This document shows, piece after piece, positions 52,240 through 59,266 of a stretch of 60,453 nucleotides of DNA (positions are counted from its first letter, which is position 1; each line of letters starts with the position of its first letter). The position numbers and the translations under genes were made by a program. The DNA is from Treponema sp. GTDB lineage: Bacteria > Spirochaetota > Spirochaetia > Treponematales > Treponemataceae. The notes below the pieces were generated by a model, which was given only the letters and a program-made list of their open reading frames with translations, ran no database searches and was not told the DNA's origin. Where the stretch lies: the NCBI GenBank assembly GCA_017549025.1, contig JAFYWB010000069.1:1-60453 (forward strand), written 5' to 3'.

Positions 52240-54023
52240 TTTTCTCTCCCATCCCTAAATGAAATTATAGTTGTATGTCCAAATCGAATATGTCCTTCTG
52301 CTGGTACATTAGGTGGAGACACCCCTATACTTCCTGAAACACTCGTTCCAATAATTTCTTTGTCATAATTTACAATAACATCACCTCCAATTGGACCTAT
52401 TGACATACCTGTTTCAATGTATGGTCCGGCTGCATCCTCCTTGCTTCTATATACACCAGCAGACACTCCGGCTGAGGCAGACAGTCCTAATCCTGTACCA
52501 GACGCGACCTCGGCATATCCTCCCACATCTTCCACATTCATGGCCATTACGACCATACCAACTCCAGAAGTGACAGAGCTTCTCATCAAGGATGTAGCCA
52601 ACACATGCAAGGCGTTGTTCTTCGGATTGACATAGACACCTGCCCCTACAGCACCAGAAATACCTATTCCTGTTGCACTCGCAGATAGCCCATAGGTAAA
52701 TATTTGCTTGCTGTCATCATCCTTGAACAGTCCCTTGACAGTATCGACAAACCCGCTAAAAATATTCTTGGAGCGTTCAGGTTCACTAGCCAGCAACCCC
52801 CACAAGTCCACATAGTTCACCGGGTCGTTATTCACATAGGCAAACCAATTGCTGCCATCCCGTATCGGATCCACCGTGGTGAACCGCACGGTCTGGGGGC
52901 TGTAGTCACGGTAACCGTAATTGTACAAACCAGTAATACTATCGTAAGGTTTGCCGAGATACCCATAGTCAGCCCCTGTGGTGAAATCACCAGCTACAGG
53001 GCTACCGAAAATGTCATAGTCGTAATAGCTTTCTTGTATGCCGTGGTTATCAGTTACGGAACGTGTGCTGCCTAGAATATCTGTACCCAGATACCCACGT
53101 GTGCCGCTAGAGCGATTCACCGCCACCGGTGAGCCGTGGGCATACAACATGATTCTCTCACCAGCATACCTGCTGGAGACTGTTTGGTAGGCGTTATCTT
53201 CTATATATTGGTACTTCTCACTGGTGGCAGAAACTCCATCGTCAAGGTAGCGGTAACGTTCGCCAGTTGCATATCCGGCGGGTGAGTATTGGATTCCAGT
53301 ATTGTACGTGTCAACAAATCCACCGCTAGCATATACTGGGGATTCCTTCACCACATCAAAACCCAAGCCATCATACAAAGTACGCAAGGTAGCAGCATTA
53401 TTGTCTTGTACCAGCGTCCTTCTCCCAAGGACATCATAGCCGTACCGTGTGGAGGATATCGTCCGTGCCTCATCGTCCACCACACGTGAGCGAACCATGC
53501 GGTTCTGCGGGTTATATTCATAAACAGCGTTTGTAAAAGAACTGGTTTGTGACAGCAGGTTTCCGTTGCTATCATAGGTATATTCTACACCAACACCAGT
53601 GTTGCCGCAAGTCTTTACCAGCCGGTTCTCGGCATCGTAGCTGTAGGTTATCGTGCCGTAGGCGGTGGTCTTGGTGGCACGGTTGCCGTTTGCGTCGTAG
53701 GTGTACATCTCCGTCCTGAACACCTGGGTTGTGGGCAAAAAGCCACTGCCGTTTCGCATCCACACAAAAAGCCGGGACAATTCGGTGTACTCGCCGGTGG
53801 ACAGGTGGCCGTTGGAAAGCCCGCTGACTCCCTCCTGCCAGAAGAGGCCGTGCTGGCGAGCCTCCTGCTCCCCCGCCGTGGCCATGTTGCCCGCCGCGTC
53901 CCAGCCGTACTGGTACCGGCCGCCGTGGGCGGAGGTCTCCGCCAGCACCCTTCCTGCCGGGGTTAGGCTCCGCTCCCCCCGCTCACCTAGGGCGTTGGTG
54001 GTAAGGTCGGTGGGGAAAAGCAC
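52236..54023 (-). CDS. Orphan Rhs core fragment with Gly-rich C-terminal toxin tip
   Basis: The 595-codon frame is the longest core copy. It opens at GTG in LFPTDLTTNALGERGE, runs through YD repeats (GTITYSYDAENRL, YTYDSNGNLLSQTSS, RYGYDVLGRRTLV) and ends at VNYVDLWGL near residue 412. The tip of about 180 residues is Gly/Ser/Ala-rich with repeated GLSAS and GISGAVGAGVYV-type strands. It lacks signal, ribosome site and N-terminal encapsulation domains. Core DNA is GC-rich (above all 53700-54020), while the tip is AT-rich. Immunity follows with a 4 nt overlap. Confidence 0.8.
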   Translation of the reverse strand: MLFPTDLTTNALGERGERSLTPAGRVLAETSAHGGRYQYGWDAAGNMATAGEQEARQHGLFWQEGVSGLSNGHLSTGEYTELSRLFVWMRNGSGFLPTTQVFRTEMYTYDANGNRATKTTAYGTITYSYDAENRLVKTCGNTGVGVEYTYDSNGNLLSQTSSFTNAVYEYNPQNRMVRSRVVDDEARTISSTRYGYDVLGRRTLVQDNNAATLRTLYDGLGFDVVKESPVYASGGFVDTYNTGIQYSPAGYATGERYRYLDDGVSATSEKYQYIEDNAYQTVSSRYAGERIMLYAHGSPVAVNRSSGTRGYLGTDILGSTRSVTDNHGIQESYYDYDIFGSPVAGDFTTGADYGYLGKPYDSITGLYNYGYRDYSPQTVRFTTVDPIRDGSNWFAYVNNDPVNYVDLWGLLASEPERSKNIFSGFVDTVKGLFKDDDSKQIFTYGLSASATGIGISGAVGAGVYVNPKNNALHVLATSLMRSSVTSGVGMVVMAMNVEDVGGYAEVASGTGLGLSASAGVSAGVYRSKEDAAGPYIETGMSIGPIGGDVIVNYDKEIIGTSVSGSIGVSPPNVPAEGHIRFGHTTIISFRDGREK

Positions 54024-54090
54024 GTAAAGAATTAGTCAAAATGTTGAAATGATACTAGTCGAGAATCATGGCTTCACTATAGAAACAACT

Positions 54091-54489
54091 TCAGAGATTT
54101 AATATATCTCTATACTCTTCTTCTATTAATTTCCTTATTGTCTCTCTTTCTTCGACCTTGATATCTTTCCATTTTGCCATCAAATCCAAAGAACGAAGTA
54201 TGGATTGAAGCATGAGTTTTTTCTTCCCATTATAATCTGCTTCAATGAAATCATGATGAGCAACTTTAAGACGAAATTCCAAATCCATATCCTTTAGACT
54301 TCTTCTCACCCTTTCTTTATAAGGAGGTCCTTTTTCATTCAAAATCATTACAATAAAATACCATTTTACATATTTTCCTAATGTGCATTCTTTAATTAAT
54401 TTATTGATCCTTGGCTCAATCTCACATTGAATTTTCCAGTAATCATGAGAACAATCATGCATGAGTTCAGCAGACATCCAGAATACCAT
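54091..54489 (-). CDS. Imm44-like immunity protein
   Basis: The 132-residue protein resembles the Imm44 family of polymorphic-toxin immunity proteins: an FWMSAELMHD opening, IEPRINKLIKE helix, KDMDLEFRLKVAHHDF strand and a closing LRSLDLMAKW helix. The match is from memory of the family pattern. An ideal AGGAGGTGAT site sets the start at 54489. It lies directly after the small Rhs-tip gene at 54507-54752. Confidence 0.7.
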   Translation of the reverse strand: MVFWMSAELMHDCSHDYWKIQCEIEPRINKLIKECTLGKYVKWYFIVMILNEKGPPYKERVRRSLKDMDLEFRLKVAHHDFIEADYNGKKKLMLQSILRSLDLMAKWKDIKVEERETIRKLIEEEYRDILNL

Positions 54490-54506
54490 ATTATCACCTC
54501 CTAAAA

Positions 54507-54752
54507 CTACCAATCTGATTTATTTAGTGGAGGTCTTTGACCTCCATGCTCAGCTTTGTATTCAAGTATCTTTTCATGTTGCCAATCATGCATTTCTCGT
54601 TTAGTTCCTTCTACTCCTATTCCAGCTGCGATCTTCACTCCAATTTTTGTACCTACACCAACTCCAGTGTTCCCGCAAGTCTTTACCAGCCGGTTCTCGG
54701 CATCGTAGCTGTAGGTTATCGTGCCGTAGGGGTACTTTCTGTAATAAGCCAC
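54507..54752 (-). CDS. Miniature Rhs fragment joined to a toxin tip
   Basis: The 81-codon frame encodes YGTITYSYDAENRLVKTCG, then GVGVGTKIGVKIAAGI, then a polar tip TKREMHDWQHEKILEYKAEHGGQRPP ending KSDW. Nearly all the core, including the VNYVDLWGL end, is missing, and the deletion falls at the short GVGVG repeat. The tip is followed by an Imm44-like gene, so the pair is probably a real but deleted toxin-immunity cassette. Confidence 0.6.
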   Translation of the reverse strand: MAYYRKYPYGTITYSYDAENRLVKTCGNTGVGVGTKIGVKIAAGIGVEGTKREMHDWQHEKILEYKAEHGGQRPPLNKSDW

Positions 54753-54761
54753 CCTGACTTT

Positions 54762-55292
54762 TTATGGTAGTTTAATCAGCAATCCATCTGAATATTGCGA
54801 TATTTTAATGTGAACATCAATTGTTGTACCAAAAGGAGAGAATATAAATTCCTCAAGATTTGCAAGAGAGGATATATCTATCCCCTCACTTTTAATTCTT
54901 TTTAACTGTTCTTGTGTTACATATCCTCGAAACTCAAGTTTTTTTAGGTTTTTTATGCTTTTCAAAATACTGAAGTCAAAAAAAGGACCTGTATTGATGT
55001 ATAGCTCCTCGCAACTGGAAAGCTCCGAAAGAAAATCATAGGATTCCAAAAATGCAAGCGATTGAAATTCCAGAGTTCTCAGATATGGAAACTGCCCCAA
55101 TCCATAAATATACTTCGTTTGTCGATTATTTAAATCGGAATCAAAGAGGACAATCGTTTGTGTATTTTCTGGATACATAAGCGACACTTGGCTTCCGTCA
55201 ATCATAACCAATGTCACTTCCTTATCAATTGAAAAGCAAGAACTAGCAAAAAGGAACAATAGTATTAGACCAATCTCTTTCTTTATAGTCAT
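54762..55292 (-). CDS. Lipoprotein with leucine-rich-repeat-like segments, candidate immunity protein
   Basis: The 176-residue protein has a signal with lipobox-like FASSC (Cys19). Repeated L-x-x-L segments follow (LRTLEFQSLAFLESYDFLSELSSCEELYINTG, LKSIKNLKKLEFRGY) like a short leucine-rich repeat. AGGAGAT precedes the ATG. Its position between Rhs scars suggests orphan immunity; lipidation would place it outside the inner membrane, which would suit a periplasmic toxin target. Confidence 0.5.
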   Translation of the reverse strand: MTIKKEIGLILLFLFASSCFSIDKEVTLVMIDGSQVSLMYPENTQTIVLFDSDLNNRQTKYIYGLGQFPYLRTLEFQSLAFLESYDFLSELSSCEELYINTGPFFDFSILKSIKNLKKLEFRGYVTQEQLKRIKSEGIDISSLANLEEFIFSPFGTTIDVHIKISQYSDGLLIKLP

Positions 55293-55334
55293 TTTTATCT
55301 CCTATGGATTATTCAAAGGTACGTATGTTGCTGT

Positions 55335-55370
55335 CCCTCCCCGTCGTAGGTGCAGGTGATGGTGCCGCTA
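55335..55370 (-). pseudogene. Rhs core scar
   Basis: About 12 codons read SGTITCTYDGEG on the minus strand, a diverged copy of the core repeat YGTITYSYDAEN. It lies between two orphan immunity-like genes. Confidence 0.6.
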
Positions 55371-55386
55371 AGTAGATATCATCCTA

Positions 55387-55941
55387 TCACCATCCTTCAA
55401 TAATTCGCCCCTTATACGTTGGATATACAAAGGTTGTTGCATCCTTGACTAAAGTCTGGCACATCTGCTTTCCATTAACTTCAAAGGTTACAAAGTATTT
55501 GTCGTGCTGTTCTGCAAACACCTCTAGAGGTATTTCGGTTATGAATCTGATGGAACCATAGTCATCCAGTTTATTGTCTATACGATATTGTGAGGGACGA
55601 GAGTTAATATGATTGACAACAAGAGACTCCTCCATAAAAAAGAGTTGATTTCCACTGGAGTCCATGATGGTTAATTTTTCAACAGTAATCTCAAATGCAT
55701 CCAATGGATAAGGATATGGGCTAATACTTATTCCAGCTACAAAAGAATCTACTGTTTCAACAGCATAAACAAAGAAATACATCCCATTTACTTCATACTT
55801 CTGGAAACGAACAGTATCAGATTGCTGGGTAAAAGCATCGTATTCCATATTAAAATATCGTATCACAGTAAAAGAAGCGCAATTACAAATGTTGAATAAT
55901 GAAATTATAGATAACAAAAATAATAAAACAAATAATTTCAC
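55387..55941 (-). CDS. Exported protein, candidate immunity protein
   Basis: The 184-residue protein has a long hydrophobic signal (KLFVLLFLLSIISLFNICNC) and a beta-rich mature part. NCNC-ASF could be a poor lipobox or a normal cut site. I start at GTG 55941 because GGAGG lies at the right distance; an ATG at 55959 would place that site inside the gene. A toxin-tip remnant ends 1 nt before this start. No family recognised. Confidence 0.5.
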   Translation of the reverse strand: MKLFVLLFLLSIISLFNICNCASFTVIRYFNMEYDAFTQQSDTVRFQKYEVNGMYFFVYAVETVDSFVAGISISPYPYPLDAFEITVEKLTIMDSSGNQLFFMEESLVVNHINSRPSQYRIDNKLDDYGSIRFITEIPLEVFAEQHDKYFVTFEVNGKQMCQTLVKDATTFVYPTYKGRIIEGW

Positions 55942-55942
55942 T

Positions 55943-56035
55943 TTACTCCTCCCGTTCATTTTTTTTACCAGTCAAATAATAGGGAATGACATCAGCAAAG
56001 ACATGGCCAATTTTTGGTTCATTCCCAATACCTTT
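55943..56035 (-). pseudogene. Toxin-tip remnant (30 codons)
   Basis: A minus-strand frame between two stops reads GIGNEPKIGHVFADV and then IPYYLTGKKNEREE, ending immediately before the next immunity-like gene. It has no start codon and looks like the 3' end of a lost toxin tip. Confidence 0.4.
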
Positions 56036-56040
56036 TTATA

Positions 56041-56607
56041 TCATTTCTGAATGACCTTGATTTTCCAAAAACCAAGATGATGGTCAACTCTATAGAATTC
56101 AAATGTTTGTTCACCAGACAATGTGAAAGTAGAATATGGCAAAATATTTATATCTCTATAATTCATAAGGAACGGGAGAAAGAATACTTGTCGCTCAACC
56201 GCCTTAAGGTTTCCCATGACTTTAATTCCATGTCCATTGTAGCATCCCCTGCTTAAAACTGAATTTTCCTTGATAAAAATATCATCCACAAAATCTGATA
56301 AAATCCATGGTAATCTTTGGGTATATTCATGAATCAGCAAGTAATTGTTTGTTTCATCCTTTTCATGCAAAAATAGACACCTTGAATCAAGACATTCTCT
56401 GACTATAGTTTTCCTTTCATCAACAGAATATGAATAACATCCAAGATTATAGTATTTTCCGATAAGTTCTTCATGGAAATTATATGTATATCCATTGTAG
56501 ATTTTTCCATCATGTGAAACGTCAAGGTATTCTTTATAAAACGGATAGAAAGGAAAAGATTCAGCCAACTCCCATTGTACCAATTTCTTGGATATTTTCT
56601 GTATCAT
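56041..56607 (-). CDS. Third gene downstream of the 57437 cassette, unknown function
   Basis: The 188-residue soluble protein is rich in Tyr, Phe and His with no signal peptide. Its ATG overlaps the preceding gene's stop (ATGA), so it belongs to the immunity operon behind the 57437-58825 cassette. No family is recognised; it may be an additional or unrelated immunity protein. Confidence 0.5.
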   Translation of the reverse strand: MIQKISKKLVQWELAESFPFYPFYKEYLDVSHDGKIYNGYTYNFHEELIGKYYNLGCYSYSVDERKTIVRECLDSRCLFLHEKDETNNYLLIHEYTQRLPWILSDFVDDIFIKENSVLSRGCYNGHGIKVMGNLKAVERQVFFLPFLMNYRDINILPYSTFTLSGEQTFEFYRVDHHLGFWKIKVIQK

Positions 56608-56999
56608 AACATAAATTGAAGCAAGTCATATACACTGATAAAACCATCATTCTTCGCACATATCTGTTGATTAACAGTAATGTGCGAAGAAGTCGAGAAC
56701 ACTTCTATACAGACATTATTTGGTAATACAATTCTCCAATCCAGATTATTATTGAAAGGCTGAATTTCGATAATATTTGTGGAATTGACGTGCGTTCTCG
56801 GAATGATTTCCTCTTGTTCATCGGTACAATCACGGCTTCCAACTAAAATCCTATCATTCTGTAAAATTCTCCATTCACACTGATAAAATTGTAGAGTACA
56901 TTTTGATTCCATAAGCTTACTTGATTGAGTTGTTTGTAGGTCAATTAACAATATATCACCTGCATCCCTGATATACATGCGTTTGATTGAAAAATCCAT
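56604..56999 (-). CDS. Second tandem immunity-like paralogue
   Basis: The 131-residue protein aligns by eye with the preceding gene product: YQCEWRILQNDRILVGSRDCTDEQEEI corresponds to YNCCWRIVKGDLILYGCTEDEDCLEQI, followed by a similar strand and VYDLL near NFYNFL. ATG 56999 shares a base with the upstream TGA and follows GAGGTG. It is a diverged duplicate, probably immunity to a variant of the same toxin. Confidence 0.6.
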   Translation of the reverse strand: MDFSIKRMYIRDAGDILLIDLQTTQSSKLMESKCTLQFYQCEWRILQNDRILVGSRDCTDEQEEIIPRTHVNSTNIIEIQPFNNNLDWRIVLPNNVCIEVFSTSSHITVNQQICAKNDGFISVYDLLQFML

Positions 57000-57427
57000 C
57001 AATACACCTCGGTTGATGTAAGAAAATTATAGAAATTTATCTCTTGTCCTTTGAAATTAGTGAAATACTCTGGCTGATCATACGTGTCTACAGTACAGAC
57101 AAAAATATCTATACTGAACCCCGAAGAAAACCGCAATCTCCTTGTTATTCCATTTATAAATTCACATGAAATCAATCTTGCTCCAAGGCAATATTTCCCA
57201 GCTATTTGCTCCAAACAATCCTCATCTTCTGTACATCCATATAAAATCAAATCTCCTTTGACTATCCTCCAACAACAGTTGTAATATGCAAGCGAATATT
57301 CACCTCTCACAACCTCCCAAGACTTACCCCTTTGGTTGGTATACAATGTCTTCCCCATGTCCCCAAAGTCCATTTCTAGGGAACCACCATAGAGTCTAGT
57401 TAAACGAGATAAAATAAGTTCTTTCAT
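56999..57427 (-). CDS. Immunity candidate of the 57437 cassette
   Basis: The 142-residue soluble protein is beta-rich and begins MKELILSRLTRLYGG. GGAGG lies between the toxin stop and this ATG, only a few bases apart, as expected for the cognate immunity gene. It is followed by a diverged paralogue and a third gene, all overlapping. Family not recognised. Confidence 0.6.
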   Translation of the reverse strand: MKELILSRLTRLYGGSLEMDFGDMGKTLYTNQRGKSWEVVRGEYSLAYYNCCWRIVKGDLILYGCTEDEDCLEQIAGKYCLGARLISCEFINGITRRLRFSSGFSIDIFVCTVDTYDQPEYFTNFKGQEINFYNFLTSTEVY

Positions 57428-57436
57428 ACGGCCTCC

Positions 57437-58825
57437 TCAAATATTCATGTTGAGAGCATCCTCGGCGGCCTCCCATAATTCCTCTTCCGTTAGAGAGGGA
57501 TTTCTTTCTTCTTTCAAGCGTTTGCCATTCTTTATTTTTTTCATTTCTGAATGCCACTTACTCTCCTCTTCTTTCGTCAAAGGTCTTCCTAATTCTTCTT
57601 GAATCTTATTCTTGATTTTGTTTCGTGTCTGTGTTTCATGGCTATGTTTTGAAATGGTTGTAATAGCATCACTTACTCCCTTTACTACTTCGGACATACC
57701 CTTTGCTATTTCTTGCACACCAGTACCTGCATATACTCCAGCAGCAACAGCAGCAGGAACTGTCAAGGCAAGTGCTGCATCATTCACGACAAGGACACCA
57801 GTAACATTGTCAGCAACAATAACTGTAGAAGCTAATCCTGCTGCAGCTACACCAAGTCCCCCAGCAATAGTTTTCAGTGTGCCTGTTCCAATTTTGCCAA
57901 CACCTGAAAGGATTGCTCGACTAAAACCTTTTTCCACCTTAACATCACTAGCCAGCAACCCCCACAAGTCCACATAGTTCACCGGGTCATTATTCACGTA
58001 GGCAAACCAATTGCTGCCATCCCGTATCGGATCCACCGTGGTGAACCGCACGGTCTGGGGGCTGTAGTCACGATAACCGTAGTTGTACAGACCGGTGATG
58101 CTGTCGTAGGTCTTACCTAAGTATCCGTAATCAGAACCAGTTGTATAGTTGCCAGTTATTGGTGAGCCGAATATGTCATAGTCGTAATAGCTTTCTTGCA
58201 CGCCGTGGTTGTCAGTTACGGAGCGGGTGCTGCCAAGTATATCTGTCCCAAGGTATCCACGTGTACCGCTGGATCGGTTAATTGCTACTGGTGAACCGTG
58301 GGCATAGAGCATGGTACGCTCACCGCTGTATCTGCTGGAAACGGTTTGGTAAGCATTATCTTCTATATACTGGTATTTCTCAGTGGTAGCAGTGGCTCCA
58401 CCATCAAGGTAGCGGTATCTCTCACCAGTTGCATATCCGGCGGGTGTATATTGGATGCCGGTATTGTACGTATCAACAAAGCTACCACTGGCGTATACCG
58501 GGGATTCCTTCACCACATCAAAGCCCAGTCCATCGTACAGGGTACGCAGGGTGGTAGTCCCGTTGTCTTGTACCAGCGTCCTTCTCCCAAGGACATCATA
58601 GCCGTACCGTGTGGAGGCTATCGTCCGTGCCTCATCGTCCACCACACGGGAGCGAACCATCCTATTCTGCGGGTTGTATTCATAAATGGAATGTTTCAAA
58701 GAACTGGTTTGTGACAATAAATTTCCGTTATTGTCATACTGGTATTCTACACCAACTCCAGTGTTGCCGCAAGTCTTTACCAGCCGGTTCTCTGAGTTGT
58801 AGGTGTAGACTATCGTGCCGTAGGA
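57437..58825 (-). CDS. Orphan Rhs core fragment with helical toxin tip
   Basis: Core homology starts at SYGTIVYTYNSENRL (about 58825) and runs to VNYVDLWGL; the frame is open to 58858 with no ATG. The tip of about 170 residues has a Gly/Ala-rich hydrophobic hairpin (GLGVAAAGLASTVIVADNV, ALTVPAAVAAGVYAG). A strongly charged helical end follows, with GRPLTKEEESKWHSEM and EERNPSLTEEELWEA. The hydrophobic part may be a translocation segment and the charged end the toxin domain. Three immunity-like genes follow. Confidence 0.78.
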   Translation of the reverse strand, partial: SYGTIVYTYNSENRLVKTCGNTGVGVEYQYDNNGNLLSQTSSLKHSIYEYNPQNRMVRSRVVDDEARTIASTRYGYDVLGRRTLVQDNGTTTLRTLYDGLGFDVVKESPVYASGSFVDTYNTGIQYTPAGYATGERYRYLDGGATATTEKYQYIEDNAYQTVSSRYSGERTMLYAHGSPVAINRSSGTRGYLGTDILGSTRSVTDNHGVQESYYDYDIFGSPITGNYTTGSDYGYLGKTYDSITGLYNYGYRDYSPQTVRFTTVDPIRDGSNWFAYVNNDPVNYVDLWGLLASDVKVEKGFSRAILSGVGKIGTGTLKTIAGGLGVAAAGLASTVIVADNVTGVLVVNDAALALTVPAAVAAGVYAGTGVQEIAKGMSEVVKGVSDAITTISKHSHETQTRNKIKNKIQEELGRPLTKEEESKWHSEMKKIKNGKRLKEERNPSLTEEELWEAAEDALNMNI

Positions 58826-58851
58826 GACATCTACAGATATATCGTCAAATC

Positions 58852-59262
58852 CTATACATCAATTACAACGTTAGGATTCACCTCCTGTATCTTGGCAAGA
58901 ACCTCCCTTCTTATAATTTTTTTACAAAAAGCAGCGTTAAGAGGAAATACTCTACCACTATATGTATACAAATACCACAGAGAACCTAGCTTACCAATAC
59001 TTGTAACCTTTGCAATTGATTTATAGAAAACTTTCAGGTTTCCGAAAGGGAAGAATAATAGACAGATGTAATCCGAGGTATAAGTATATTTAAAAAACAA
59101 CATTCCCCATATCGAACATATAAGTAAAAGTAGAAGAAAAATAATATTTACATTTGAAGGAGTCTCTTCTATAAATATTTCAAATGAAAGACATGCAGAA
59201 CTGATCACAAATAAAATGAAGTACTCAATCTTCTGTCTAAATCTACACAATCTTTTTTCCAT
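58852..59262 (-). CDS. Membrane immunity candidate of the right-edge Rhs gene
   Basis: The 136-residue protein has two membrane segments (about 13-29 and 40-56). A soluble part follows that looks PH-like (YTSDYICLLFFPFGNLKVFYKSIAKVTSIG, then a C-terminal helix), the same plan as the 152-residue candidate at 51781-52239. AGGAG within the toxin's last codons precedes the ATG by about 8 nt. Its stop abuts the next orphan Rhs core. Confidence 0.62.
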   Translation of the reverse strand: MEKRLCRFRQKIEYFILFVISSACLSFEIFIEETPSNVNIIFLLLLLICSIWGMLFFKYTYTSDYICLLFFPFGNLKVFYKSIAKVTSIGKLGSLWYLYTYSGRVFPLNAAFCKKIIRREVLAKIQEVNPNVVIDV

Positions 59263-59266
59263 GATT

